64,000 nucleotides of DNA from Sediminitomix flava (GCF_003149185.1 NZ_QGDO01000011.1:98294-162293); one strand, 5' to 3'; positions 1 to 9,316 are shown, numbered from the stretch's first letter. A program made the numbers and translations. The notes: generated from the letters alone by a model not told the origin.

Positions 1-664
1 TCCTATGGGAATTGTTCCTCTTGGTTCTGCCAACGGAATGGCAAAAGAGCTAGGAGTTTCACATGATCCGCTTACTGCTTTTCATGATATACTGCTCACA
101 CAAGTTAAAATGCCTTTGGACATCATAAAGGTGAATAGTGAATTCTGTAGTATTCATTTGGGAGATGTGGGAATTAATGCCACTATCGTTGAAAAGTACT
201 CAAAGGAAGAAGAACGCGGTTGGGCAGCTTATGCCAAGCATTTCTTTTCTGCAATCGCCGAATCTGAGCTATTCAACGTTAGCATTGAAATAGATGGAGA
301 AATAAAAAAACATGAAGCTTATACCGTTATCATCGCCAATACAAGAATGTACGGAACAGGCGCGGTGATCAACCCTAAAGGGAATCCACACGATGGACTT
401 CTAGAGATTGTCGTGGTTCACAAACGAAATCTGGAAGGACTAATAAATTTAGGACTTAGCACCATTTCTGAAGACCTTGTCAGTAAAGTGGAAGATCATG
501 CTAAAATTTACCAAGTTGAGAAAGCTAAAATAACCTTTGAAGAGCCTAAAACACTCCAACTGGATGGAGAGCTGACAGGAAAACATAAAGAGCTTTGCAT
601 AGAAATCATTCCTGGTGCAGTTAATTACTTAAGCACAACAGACAATATTTTCTATAAACCTTAA
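1..664 (+). CDS. Diacylglycerol kinase-family lipid kinase (5' truncated by window edge)
   Basis: The reading frame is open to the left edge, so only the C-terminal ~220 residues are present and the true start lies outside. The visible part begins inside the conserved nucleotide-binding loop of the DAGK catalytic domain (PLGSANGMAKEL, the family's P-L-G-T-x-N motif). It continues into the beta-sandwich lobe, with NPHDGLLEIVVV and LQLDGELTG matching the family's DG and DGE motifs. Members of the YegS/DgkB family phosphorylate diacylglycerol or related lipids at the cytoplasmic membrane face. The exact lipid substrate cannot be told. The next gene is on the opposite strand, so this is the last gene of its unit. 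Confidence 0.85.
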   Translation, partial: PMGIVPLGSANGMAKELGVSHDPLTAFHDILLTQVKMPLDIIKVNSEFCSIHLGDVGINATIVEKYSKEEERGWAAYAKHFFSAIAESELFNVSIEIDGEIKKHEAYTVIIANTRMYGTGAVINPKGNPHDGLLEIVVVHKRNLEGLINLGLSTISEDLVSKVEDHAKIYQVEKAKITFEEPKTLQLDGELTGKHKELCIEIIPGAVNYLSTTDNIFYKP

Positions 665-701
665 TTAAGTAAGTAAAAGGATATAGGAATATAGGTAAGA
701 C

Positions 702-862
702 TATCCTTAGAGTTTGCGAAGCTAGCGAGTGCAGCATCTAAGGATTTAGGTATGAAGGTAAGAGTCTTCAGACTCGATTTTATTCCCTATTTGAGTCTGA
801 AGACTCTAACTCCCATTTCTTAATTCGAAGATCACTTCGCTAACTCTTCAAATAGAAGATTT
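702..862 (+). repeat. Dispersed intergenic repeat, family 2, copy 1
   Basis: This non-coding block matches the reverse complement of 41385-41500. The shared core reads TCCCATTTCTTAATTCGAAG and runs on through ATCACTTCG and TAACTCTTC with only scattered changes. A second shared block is CTAAGGATTTA. It contains the small conserved hairpin CGAAG-ATCA-CTTCG and a much larger hairpin at 761-807. It carries no open frame and lies between convergent genes. Confidence 0.75.
761..807. repeat. Perfect 15-bp inverted repeat (hairpin) inside repeat copy 1
   Basis: AGAGTCTTCAGACTC (761-775) and GAGTCTGAAGACTCT (793-807) are exact reverse complements separated by 17 nt. Each arm is itself nearly palindromic. 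The other copy of the repeat (41433-41448) has only one such arm. There is no U-tract directly after it, so it is not an obvious intrinsic terminator, although it lies between convergent genes. Confidence 0.8.
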
Positions 863-889
863 TATCTCGAAAATATATGTCCAAAATAC

Positions 890-1267
890 TTAAGATAAAG
901 CAATCTCTTGAATGGGTTCTGCGCCATATTCATTTGCTCCTAGATCTCCTTTCTTAATCCACCAATAAAGTAAAACTAAAGATCCGATAAGCGGAATAAA
1001 CATAATAAGCAGATACCAGCCATTTTTACCAATATCGTGAAGTCTTCTTACACTGACAGCTATACTTGGCAATAACACTCCCAAACTATAAATCCCATAG
1101 ATTGGCCCTGCCCCTGTTTCTGCATTTGCAATACCAAAAAGGTTATCAATCAGAGCAGCCACAAATCCGATTAGAAAGTTGAAGAGTACAAACATCCAAA
1201 ACTCTTTTCTACTTGCTCTACCATCAAAGCCTGTGTAATTACGCAATACTGCCAAGTACCATTTCAT
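890..1267 (-). CDS. DUF805 family inner-membrane protein
   Basis: This 125-residue protein has the DUF805 (YhaH-like) layout. A short N-terminus with YTGFDGRASRKEFW is followed by four hydrophobic segments and the family motif SVRRLHDIGKNGWY before the last two helices. Family length is usually 110-150 residues, so it is complete. It is a cytoplasmic-membrane protein of unknown function. It stands alone, opposite in direction to its neighbours. The ATG at its start is the natural one because the conserved N-terminal Trp-Tyr segment begins immediately after it. Confidence 0.85.
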   Translation of the reverse strand: MKWYLAVLRNYTGFDGRASRKEFWMFVLFNFLIGFVAALIDNLFGIANAETGAGPIYGIYSLGVLLPSIAVSVRRLHDIGKNGWYLLIMFIPLIGSLVLLYWWIKKGDLGANEYGAEPIQEIALS

Positions 1268-1437
1268 AACTGAGAAAATTGATTGTCTAGCATTGAAACA
1301 ATCTTTAACTCAGAAAAGTACCATCCTTTCCATTTTCACATTTCACCTAAAAAGAATTCTTTTTTTATACTTCATTTCAACCTTCTGAGCATCAGGTGGG
1401 TCTTAGAAGTAAGAGTAAGCATAAAAGCACATGATTT

Positions 1438-1830
1438 ATGATCAGAAAATTAATCCTATTAACCATTTTACCTATTGTATTCTTCTCTTGTAGCGATGAA
1501 TATACTGGCCCAACTAAAGAAGTGAAAATAGTTGTAAAGGGAACTAACTTCGATCCAGATACACTGATAACTTCTGGTGACCTTCTTTTGCAAGGACGAT
1601 TACGATTTTCAGTACTTACAATCAAAGACGAACCACTTTCAGCCTTAGAAAATATATACCCCAATATGGCTTATGATATTTATGTTCCGTCATGGCATCC
1701 GTACGGAAGTCGACAAGGGATATTTGTAAAGCCTCATGAATATATTATCGGAGAAAATACCGATTCCATTATCGTTCAATTTGAGAAGAGAGAGATTTCC
1801 CCAACACTTGAGGAAGATCAAAGTTTATAA
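1438..1830 (+). CDS. Small secreted lipoprotein of unknown function
   Basis: This 130-residue protein begins with a short basic N-terminus, a hydrophobic core and the lipobox FFSC, so Cys17 is the likely lipidated residue. The residues after the Cys (SDE) are acidic, as in the surface-export signal known for Bacteroidota lipoproteins. The rest looks beta-rich and resembles a small carboxypeptidase-regulatory or Ig-like fold, but no family was recognised. The ATG ending at 1440 was chosen because it gives the complete signal peptide. A strong hairpin terminator follows. Confidence 0.6.
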   Translation: MIRKLILLTILPIVFFSCSDEYTGPTKEVKIVVKGTNFDPDTLITSGDLLLQGRLRFSVLTIKDEPLSALENIYPNMAYDIYVPSWHPYGSRQGIFVKPHEYIIGENTDSIIVQFEKREISPTLEEDQSL

Positions 1831-1867
1831 TCAACAACAACAAACTACTTCATAGTAATTCACACCT

Positions 1868-1904
1868 AAAAAGGGTAGAAAACATTCGTCTTCTACCCTT
1901 TTTC
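1868..1904. terminator. Bidirectional intrinsic terminator
   Basis: A perfect 13-bp stem (AAAAAGGGTAGAA with TTCTACCCTTTTT) with a 10-nt loop gives a U-tract on both strands. It lies between the converging lipoprotein and ABC1-kinase genes. Confidence 0.9.
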
Positions 1905-1924
1905 TTTAGCCCTATTTTTACTGT

Positions 1925-3241
1925 TTACTTATTTACACTAGAGCTGTCATAACTTTCAGTCTTCACTTTTGCTCCCAAATCATGGAGTAAATTATAAAGT
2001 CCAAAGTATGTTCTATTGATATAGAGACCATCTCTTGCCCCTCTCGCTTTTTTACTTGTTCTAAATTTTTTCGCTTCCGAAAGCATCTCTCCCATTTCAA
2101 AAATTTCCTTGAAATAGCTTTCATCTGCAAAATCAAACTCTTTGTGATGGAAAGGTCTTCCGAGTAAGAAAATCAGATCGCGGATGGTTTTGGAGAAATA
2201 TAATTTATCTTCTTCGGTATCATCATCATAAATGAACTGAAGCGTCTTGAATTTTTCCATCAGATGATCGTCATCGGTATAAACCTCTTTTTTCAGTAAA
2301 CCGAAATACGCATCATAGAAATCTTGAGGAATTACTTTAACACAACCAAAGTCAATAACACCAAGTGTTCCGTCTTCTTTTAGCATGAAATTTCCAGGAT
2401 GCGGATCAGCATGAACTTGCATCAACTGATGAATCTGAAAATCATAGAAGTCCCAAAGAGCCTGACCAATCTGATCTCTGATTTCTTGAGAATGTTCTTT
2501 CTTCAAAAACTCGCGCAGTGGCTTTCCTTCTAGCCAATCCATCGTAATCACTCGCTCACTCGAAAGCTCTGGATAATATTTTGGAAATCTTAGATTTGGA
2601 ATATCAGCACATGCTTCTGAAATTTCGATAGATCTTCTTACTTCCAATTCATAATCTGTTTCTTCCAGAAGTTTCATTTCTACTTCTTCCATGTAATGGT
2701 CTAGCTCTGTTTCATTCAGATTGACCAATCGCATAGCAAAAGGCTTTACTAACTTCAAGTCAGATTTCACACTAGAAGCCACCCCAGGATATTGAATTTT
2801 GATCGCTAATTCTTTTCCCTCCAAAGTAGCCTTGTGCACTTGCCCAATTGAAGCTGCATTTACAGCCGATTTGGTAAAGCTCTCATAAATCTGCTCTGGT
2901 GCTTTCCCAAAGTATTTTCTAAATGTTTTTACGACCAAAGGATATGATAATGGCGGTGCACTGTATTGTGCCATTGCAAACTTTTCTTGATAAGCCGTTG
3001 GCAACACATTTTTATCCATACTCATCATCTGAGCTACTTTCAAGGCACTCCCTTTAAGTTCACTCAACGATTCGTAGATATCTCTTGCATTATCTTCATG
3101 AAGTTCTTCGGTTCCTATTTCTGGGTTAAAAACCTTCTTGGTATAATGCTTTACATAATTTCCACCAACTTTCGCCCCTGTACGCACAAAACGAGCTGCA
3201 CGCTGCACTTTGGTAGAAGGTATCTTAGATTGTTCTTTCAT
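1925..3241 (-). CDS. ABC1/AarF/UbiB-family atypical kinase-like protein
   Basis: This 438-residue protein has the ABC1 (AarF/UbiB/ADCK) kinase-like fold. The KxGQ-type motif reads LKVAQMMS near residue 65, with Ala for Gly. The Ala-rich nucleotide loop is AASIGQVHKA, followed by the lysine strand LAIKIQYPG. The catalytic loop is VHADPHPGNFML and the metal-binding Asp is in VIDFGCVK. Family members support ubiquinone or other isoprenoid-lipid biology, though Bacteroidota mostly use menaquinone, so the role here is open. It is co-directional with the TetR-like gene 24 bp upstream, and the two very likely form an operon. Confidence 0.85.
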   Translation of the reverse strand: MKEQSKIPSTKVQRAARFVRTGAKVGGNYVKHYTKKVFNPEIGTEELHEDNARDIYESLSELKGSALKVAQMMSMDKNVLPTAYQEKFAMAQYSAPPLSYPLVVKTFRKYFGKAPEQIYESFTKSAVNAASIGQVHKATLEGKELAIKIQYPGVASSVKSDLKLVKPFAMRLVNLNETELDHYMEEVEMKLLEETDYELEVRRSIEISEACADIPNLRFPKYYPELSSERVITMDWLEGKPLREFLKKEHSQEIRDQIGQALWDFYDFQIHQLMQVHADPHPGNFMLKEDGTLGVIDFGCVKVIPQDFYDAYFGLLKKEVYTDDDHLMEKFKTLQFIYDDDTEEDKLYFSKTIRDLIFLLGRPFHHKEFDFADESYFKEIFEMGEMLSEAKKFRTSKKARGARDGLYINRTYFGLYNLLHDLGAKVKTESYDSSSVNK

Positions 3242-3265
3242 GGTTTCGGGTTAGTTCTAATGTGT

Positions 3266-3913
3266 TTATCGGCTTTGGAATAAGAATTTTCCAAAATCAA
3301 AAGCAGACTCTAAAGGCGTTTCAGCCATCAGATCAAAGCTCAGTTTTACTGCTCTTTCTATTGCCTCATCCGTTTTTTCAAATCCGACACTTTCATCTCT
3401 TATCCAAAAATCTATCACAAATAAGCATTGCACCCACATGGCTTTCGGATAAAAGTCATCCAAATATTGTCTGCGTTTAATTTCCTCACTTTCCTTTGCC
3501 TCCATCAAGACATTTCTTACCCACTTATGAAACTCGCTTTTAAATAATGACAAGTATTCTGGAGTTTTTTTCAATGCCTTCTCTTTCGGACATTCTGTAG
3601 CTTCAAGAATATAACTTCTATTCTTTTTCAATACTTCAGCTAAAGTGAAATAGAATGAAAGTAGCTTCTCTCTTGCTGAGTATTCTTGGTACACCTCTTC
3701 TGAGGTCATCATCTCATAAGTTTCTTGAAAAAAAGAATGCCATATATGCTTTTCAATTCCCTTGAATGAATTGAAATGTTGGTAAAAATCTTCTTCTTTA
3801 AGTTTGATAGATTTAGAAAATTTGAATACCGAATTCGGCTTAGTGCCATGTTCTAAAACATGTAATTTATAGGCATCGAGGATTTTTTGAGTCTTGTTTA
3901 CGGTAGTAGCCAT
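3266..3913 (-). CDS. TetR/AcrR-like regulator paired with the ABC1 kinase
   Basis: This 215-residue all-helical protein has a degenerate TetR N-terminal helix-turn-helix. Residues ~8-55 run from KILDAYKLHVLEHGT to FYQHFNSFKGIEKHIW, matching the family pattern ending in YxHFxSKexL. The C-terminal ~150 residues form the ligand/dimer region. The recognition helix is less basic than in classical TetR proteins, so it may be a weak or lost DNA binder. It lies 24 bp upstream of the ABC1-kinase gene on the same strand and probably shares its transcript. Local regulation is inference from context. Confidence 0.65.
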   Translation of the reverse strand: MATTVNKTQKILDAYKLHVLEHGTKPNSVFKFSKSIKLKEEDFYQHFNSFKGIEKHIWHSFFQETYEMMTSEEVYQEYSAREKLLSFYFTLAEVLKKNRSYILEATECPKEKALKKTPEYLSLFKSEFHKWVRNVLMEAKESEEIKRRQYLDDFYPKAMWVQCLFVIDFWIRDESVGFEKTDEAIERAVKLSFDLMAETPLESAFDFGKFLFQSR

Positions 3914-4137
3914 AGTTAAAGGGACAGATAAATAGTTCTTTTCCTAAGTAACATAGTTAGATTCGGAAATGTTATTGATTTTTGAGGAAGAAACATACAT
4001 TTCATCTACAAAAACTACACTTCACTCTTCTTCTTTTATAGCTCATAATCAGCTTTTAGCTGTTAATAAAAAACTAAAATTTTGGACTTCAATTTTCTTC
4101 CTCTGATCTTTATATTTTCTCTACAAGAATAATTTTT

Positions 4138-4587
4138 ATGAAGAAAAAATACTTGATTAGTGCTTGTTTGGCAGGAGAAGCTTGTCGTTATGATGGAAAA
4201 GATAATTTAAAACCTGAACTAAAGGCTTTGCTCGAAAATGAGGATGCTATTTTAGTCTGTCCTGAAGTAATGGGAGGTCTCCCAACACCAAGAACTCCCG
4301 CCGAAATTATTCAAACCGAAGACGGCTTAAAGGTTGTCACCAAAACAGGAGAAGATGTCACAGATGCATTTCAAAAAGGTGCTGAAAAAAGTCTAGCTAT
4401 CGCAAAAAAATATAATATCACTCATGCTATTTTGAAGGCTAAAAGTCCATCTTGTGGAAGTGGAAAAATTTATGATGGTACTTTTACAGGGAAATTGATA
4501 GATGGAAATGGCATAACAACCTCCATTTTAGAGCAACATGGTATAGAAGTATATTCTGAGCTTAACTATCCTAACAAGGAAGATTAA
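4138..4587 (+). CDS. DUF523 (YbbK-like) protein
   Basis: This 149-residue protein matches DUF523 throughout. The N-terminal motif is LISACLAGEACRYDG with paired cysteines. The middle has CPEVMGGLPTPRTPAEI, and the C-terminal motif is LKAKSPSCGSGKIYDG. The conserved cysteines (about residues 9, 14, 41 and 105) suggest metal or Fe-S binding, but the biochemical role of the family is not established. It is cytoplasmic, with no signal peptide. The start is set by the first ATG, directly before the conserved LISACL. It appears to be a single-gene unit. Confidence 0.9.
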   Translation: MKKKYLISACLAGEACRYDGKDNLKPELKALLENEDAILVCPEVMGGLPTPRTPAEIIQTEDGLKVVTKTGEDVTDAFQKGAEKSLAIAKKYNITHAILKAKSPSCGSGKIYDGTFTGKLIDGNGITTSILEQHGIEVYSELNYPNKED

Positions 4588-4753
4588 ACACATTTTTACG
4601 CATTACTTTTTTTCGTTTTTCGACTAATAGTGTTTTAATATTTAACAATTAATAGTGCTTTCTATTATAATCTTTTCATTCATTTTTAGCACTTTAGCAA
4701 CCTATTGATTTTTACCACGTCTTTTAATAAGATTACGATAAGCTACTACTCCC

Positions 4754-4785
4754 TTTGTACTAAATATTTTTTACATATAAATTTT
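4754..4785 (+). promoter_or_regulatory. Candidate Bacteroidota-type promoter before the ABC transporter
   Basis: TTTG at 4754-4757 is followed, 20 nt later, by TAAATTTT at 4778-4785. This matches the phylum's -33 TTTG / -7 TAnnTTTG pattern in all but the last base. Transcription would begin about 5-7 nt downstream, only a few bases before the ATG at 4796, giving an almost leaderless mRNA. Confidence 0.45.
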
Positions 4786-4795
4786 TCCCACTCGA

Positions 4796-5680
4796 ATGAC
4801 AAGTTTACGAATTACTAATCTTTCTAAAACTTACCCAAATGGTGTAAAAGCCATGAATGATATCAACCTTGAAATTAGCAAAGGCATGTTTGGGCTTTTG
4901 GGGCCAAACGGTGCAGGAAAGTCATCGCTTATGCGAACGCTTGCTACACTTCAAGATGCTGATCAAGGATCGATTTTTTTGAATGAGATTGATGTCATCA
5001 AACACCCTGAAGAATTAAGAAAAGTTTTAGGATACCTACCACAAGAGTTTGGGGTTTATCCTAGAATTACTGCTGAACAATTGCTAGATCATATTGCGGT
5101 ATTGAAAGGTATTAGCAATAAAAAAGAGCGAAAAGAACTGGTACACTACCTTTTGCAAAAGGTGAATCTTTTTGATAAAAGAAATAAAAGTGTCAAAGGC
5201 TTTTCGGGCGGTATGAAACAACGTATCGGTATAGCTCAAGCCCTTATCGGAAATCCGCAACTGATCATTGTAGATGAACCAACCGCAGGCTTAGACCCTG
5301 GTGAAAGAAACCGTTTCCACAATCTTTTGGCTGATGTGGGTGAAGAAGTTGTCGTGATTCTTTCTACGCACATTGTAGAAGATGTACGAGAGCTATGTAC
5401 TGATATGGCGATCATGAACCTCGGACAAATTGTGTACAAAGGCGCTCCAGAAGATGCTGTTTCTGAATTGGAAGGCCGCGTTTGGCAAAAGACTATTGCC
5501 CGAAATGAAGTGGAGCAATACAAAGCACAGTATCAAGTTATTTCTGATAAAATGGTAGCAGGAAAACCAGTCATTCACATTTTGAGTGATGAAGCTCCTC
5601 AAGATGGTTTTATTGCTGTTTCTCCGAACTTAGAAGATGTATTCTTCTCCAAAATCAATCTTCAGCCAGAACTTGTTTAA
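4796..5680 (+). CDS. ABC transporter ATP-binding protein
   Basis: This 294-residue ABC ATPase has all motifs in order: Walker A GPNGAGKSS (~residue 38), Q-loop GYLPQEFG, signature GFSGGMKQR, Walker B LIIVDEPT, the D-loop GLDPGE and the H-loop LSTHIVED. The C-terminal ~80 residues form the accessory domain typical of ABC-2 export ATPases. It is followed after 18 bp by the permease-peptidase fusion gene, so the two form one transporter operon. Substrate and direction are not revealed by sequence, but ABC-2-type partners usually mean export or a mechanotransmission role. Confidence 0.92.
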   Translation: MTSLRITNLSKTYPNGVKAMNDINLEISKGMFGLLGPNGAGKSSLMRTLATLQDADQGSIFLNEIDVIKHPEELRKVLGYLPQEFGVYPRITAEQLLDHIAVLKGISNKKERKELVHYLLQKVNLFDKRNKSVKGFSGGMKQRIGIAQALIGNPQLIIVDEPTAGLDPGERNRFHNLLADVGEEVVVILSTHIVEDVRELCTDMAIMNLGQIVYKGAPEDAVSELEGRVWQKTIARNEVEQYKAQYQVISDKMVAGKPVIHILSDEAPQDGFIAVSPNLEDVFFSKINLQPELV

Positions 5681-5698
5681 TCTAAGCTTATCTTTTTT

Positions 5699-8600
5699 AT
5701 GTTTTTAGAAATATTCTTGAAAGAGGTCAAGGGCGGATTAAAACAGCCCATGGTCTATGTATTCATTTTTGTCTTAGGACTGCTGAGTACTGCCGCAGTT
5801 GTAAGTGACAGCGTAATGATTGGTGGTTCAGCTGGAGCAGTCTTCCGAAATGCACCTCACATTGTTACATTCTACATCAGTATACTCTCTATTTTTGGAA
5901 TTTTAGCCTCTACTGCATTTTTCAACAATGCAGCTCTCAGAGACTTTAATAACCAATTCAACGAAATTCTTTTTAGTACACCAATTAAGAAATCAGCCTA
6001 TTTTTGGGGCAGATTCTTAGGGGCTTTTTTCTTGGCTACTTTACCTTATTTGGGCGTTTATCTTGCTTTTATTATTGGTAAAGAACTAGGCCCAGTAGCA
6101 GGATGGATGCCAGCCGAACGTTTTGGTCCGACACCTTGGAAAGCCTTTCTAAATACTTATTTACTCTTTGTTCTTCCAAATACGCTATTTGCTGGTAGTT
6201 TGGTATTTGCTTTAGCCAGCAAATTTAGAAGTACACTGATTTCATTTGGAGGTGCTTTATTCATTCTTATGGGCTATGCCATAGGTTTATCTTTAATGTC
6301 TGATATCGAAAATGAAACGATGGCAGCATTAGTAGATATGTTTGCGGTTAGTACGTTTACACATGTCAGTAGGTATTTCACAACAGTTGAGAAAAATACA
6401 ACGGTTGTAGCCTTTGAAGGCTTGATGCTCTACAACAGATTGATTTGGACTTCAATTGGACTACTGATTACAGTATTGGCTTATATTACCTTTTCTCCCA
6501 AAGCTAGAAACATTGGTAAGAAATCTAAAAAAGAAGAAGTTATTGATTCGGTAGCTGATCAGATTAGTAAACCAAATGTACTTCCTCGTTTCGGTACTAG
6601 TCTCACTTGGTTACAATGGAAGAGTATATTTGCTATCAATTTCAGAAGCATGATCAAGAGTAATCTAATGAAGATTCTCTCTATCTATGTTTTGATTGAA
6701 TTCATTGCAAATGTTTGGGGCGGCTTCGAGTATTTCGGACTTCAATCTTATCCTGTTACCTACAAAATGCTATCAGTCATTCAAACGTCTATCAGCATTT
6801 TGTTTGCAGTAAGTATGGTCTTCTACAGTGGCGAATTGGTATGGAGAGATAGAGAAGCTAAACTAAATGAAGTTATTGATGCTACTCCACATAACTCATT
6901 TATTTCTCTTTCTGCAAAAGCCTTTGCACTTATTTCTATGCTAAGTGTCATCCTCATCGGAATGATTTTCTTTGCGGCAGGCTACCAACTGATCAATGGA
7001 TATACACGCTTTGAATTTGACGTTTACTTTACCGTATTATTCTTAGATACATTCCCTGGATTCATGATCTGGATCTTTGTCTGTATCCTGATTCAAGTAC
7101 TCGTCAATCATAAATATATCGCCTACTTTGTTTCGATCTTGATCATGTTTGGGTCAGAGATATTGATGAGTGTCTTCGATGTTCAATCTAGAATGATAGA
7201 CATAGGTTCTGCCCCAAATATTACTTATTCAGATATTAGTGGTTTAGGTCCTGGTTTAAGTTCTACAATTTGGTTTACGATCTATTGGGTACTATTTGGT
7301 TTATTGGCTCTTTTCAAAGCTGGTTTCTTCTGGAATAGAGGTACAACCAAAACGTTCCCTGTAAGAATCAAATTAGCGGTTCAACAAATGAAAGGAGGAA
7401 ATGCCATTGCCTTTTATGGTCTATCTGTTCTTTGGATTGGAGTGGCTTCTTTTGTTTACTACAACACTCAAGTTCTGAATCCTTATGATACAACAGACCA
7501 AAGAGAGCAAAGCCAAGTAGACTATGAAAAAGAGTATAAAAAATACACAGACTTGCCAATTCCTTCTCTTACAGATGTCACCTATCATATTGATATTTTC
7601 CCGCATCAGAGAGATGTTTTTGTAAAAGCTGATTTGAAGTTGGTCAATAAGCAAGAGAACCCAATCGATACACTATTATACGTTTATAGTGACGATTGGA
7701 AACCAACCTTTGAAATCCCAAATAGTAAAGAGATTTTCCATAATGAAGACGATGGAGTGATCATGTTCCAACTTGATCAAACTCTTGAACAAGGAGACAC
7801 TATTGATCTTGTATTGAAGACGGAATATGTTACTGAGGGCTTCCAAAATGGTAGAGGAAATACGTCTATAGTTAAAAACGGAACCTTCATTAATAATTTG
7901 ACCATTTTACCTAAACTAGGGTATTATGAAGGTATTGAAATCTCTGACAAGAATAAACGTAAGAAGTATGACTTGCCAGAAAAAGAGCAAATGCCAGAGC
8001 TGCAAGCTGATTGTTCAGAGACATGCTTACGCAACTACCTATCAAACGGTCGTTCTGATTGGGTGAATGCTCAAACTTTTATATCTACTTCAGATGATCA
8101 AATTGCTGTTGCTCCAGGAAGTTTAGTAAAAGAATGGACAAAAGAAGGTCGAAAATACTACCACTACAAAGTAGATCACCCTTCATTAGATTTTGCATCG
8201 TTTGTATCTGCTCAGTTTGAAGTCAAAAAGAAGAAGTGGAATGATGTGGATATCGAAATCTATTACGATAAAGATCACGGACAGAATGTAGATGTCATGA
8301 TCGATGCCGTAGAGCGTTCATTAATCTACTACTCAGAAAACTTTGCCCCTTACGAGCACAAACAAGCTCGTATTATCGAGTTTCCAAGATACAGTACTTT
8401 CGCGCAGGCATTCCCCGGTACAATGCCATATTCTGAAGCCTTTGGTTTTATCATCAACTTAGAAGATGAAACAGAAAATAATGTCATAGATGCAGTGATT
8501 GCTCACGAAATGGCACACCAATGGTGGGCTCATCAAGAAATTGGTGCAGAGATGGAAGGCGGTACAATGCTGACAGAAGCCTTTGCTGAATATTCCTCTT

Positions 8601-9316
8601 TAATGGTCATGAAATCAATATCTGATGACATGAAAATGAAGAAATTCTTGAAATATGACTTCAACAGATATTTGAGAGGTAGATCAAGTGAAGTTGAAAA
8701 AGAGAAACCACTTTATAAAGCAAACAGTGATCAAGGATATATCCATTACGGAAAAGGTAGTGTGGTACTTTATGCCCTACAAGACTACATCGGAGAAGAA
8801 AATGTCAATCTTGCTTTAAGAGACTTCTTGGGAGAATTCAGGTATAAAGAACCTCCTTATCCGACTTCTTTAGACTTCCTTCGTCATTTAGAGAAGCAAG
8901 TACCAGACTCATTGGCTTACCTTGTAGATGATTGGTTTAAAGAAATTACTTTGTATGACTTTAGACTTCAAGAAGCAACAGTTAGTAAAACAGCTGATGA
9001 AAAGTTTAGGGTAAAAATGAAAATTGATGCCTCAAAGCTAAAAGCTGATTCGCTTGGTACTGAAAATGAAGTTCCGATTAATGATTGGGTTGATATTGGG
9101 GTTTATGCCGATGCTGATGAAGAAAAACTACTTTACTTCGAAAGAGTAAAAGTTGATCAGAAAGAGCAGTTCTTTGAGTTTACTGTCAATGAAAAGCCAC
9201 TTAAAGCAGCTATTGATCCTCGTAGATTACTGATCGAAAGAGTAATCAAAGACAATGTCAAATCTTTAGAGGAAGTTGATTCTGAAAAAGAAGATTTACT
9301 CGCAAAATCTGAATAA
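5699..9316 (+). CDS. ABC-2 permease fused to M1-family aminopeptidase
   Basis: This 1205-residue protein has two parts. Residues 1 to ~590 hold about a dozen membrane segments in two ABC-2-like sets. From ~residue 620 a periplasmic gluzincin domain follows. The zinc site is HEMAHQWWAH (His936, Glu937, His940) with a third ligand Glu960 in MLTEAFAEY. Upstream, PGTMPYSEAFGF sits where M1 enzymes carry the substrate-binding exopeptidase motif. Fusions of this kind recur in Bacteroidota. The ATPase partner is encoded directly upstream. Peptide processing coupled to transport is a reasonable inference, but the substrate is unknown. Confidence 0.88.
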   Translation: MFLEIFLKEVKGGLKQPMVYVFIFVLGLLSTAAVVSDSVMIGGSAGAVFRNAPHIVTFYISILSIFGILASTAFFNNAALRDFNNQFNEILFSTPIKKSAYFWGRFLGAFFLATLPYLGVYLAFIIGKELGPVAGWMPAERFGPTPWKAFLNTYLLFVLPNTLFAGSLVFALASKFRSTLISFGGALFILMGYAIGLSLMSDIENETMAALVDMFAVSTFTHVSRYFTTVEKNTTVVAFEGLMLYNRLIWTSIGLLITVLAYITFSPKARNIGKKSKKEEVIDSVADQISKPNVLPRFGTSLTWLQWKSIFAINFRSMIKSNLMKILSIYVLIEFIANVWGGFEYFGLQSYPVTYKMLSVIQTSISILFAVSMVFYSGELVWRDREAKLNEVIDATPHNSFISLSAKAFALISMLSVILIGMIFFAAGYQLINGYTRFEFDVYFTVLFLDTFPGFMIWIFVCILIQVLVNHKYIAYFVSILIMFGSEILMSVFDVQSRMIDIGSAPNITYSDISGLGPGLSSTIWFTIYWVLFGLLALFKAGFFWNRGTTKTFPVRIKLAVQQMKGGNAIAFYGLSVLWIGVASFVYYNTQVLNPYDTTDQREQSQVDYEKEYKKYTDLPIPSLTDVTYHIDIFPHQRDVFVKADLKLVNKQENPIDTLLYVYSDDWKPTFEIPNSKEIFHNEDDGVIMFQLDQTLEQGDTIDLVLKTEYVTEGFQNGRGNTSIVKNGTFINNLTILPKLGYYEGIEISDKNKRKKYDLPEKEQMPELQADCSETCLRNYLSNGRSDWVNAQTFISTSDDQIAVAPGSLVKEWTKEGRKYYHYKVDHPSLDFASFVSAQFEVKKKKWNDVDIEIYYDKDHGQNVDVMIDAVERSLIYYSENFAPYEHKQARIIEFPRYSTFAQAFPGTMPYSEAFGFIINLEDETENNVIDAVIAHEMAHQWWAHQEIGAEMEGGTMLTEAFAEYSSLMVMKSISDDMKMKKFLKYDFNRYLRGRSSEVEKEKPLYKANSDQGYIHYGKGSVVLYALQDYIGEENVNLALRDFLGEFRYKEPPYPTSLDFLRHLEKQVPDSLAYLVDDWFKEITLYDFRLQEATVSKTADEKFRVKMKIDASKLKADSLGTENEVPINDWVDIGVYADADEEKLLYFERVKVDQKEQFFEFTVNEKPLKAAIDPRRLLIERVIKDNVKSLEEVDSEKEDLLAKSE

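Noticed and set aside
1392..1664. 90-codon frame antisense to the small lipoprotein
   Set aside because: It is a shadow of the lipoprotein gene, which has a complete signal peptide and is better supported.
2966..3480. Plus-strand frames opposite the TetR-like/ABC1 genes
   Set aside because: They are antisense to two genes with clear family motifs and show no features of their own.
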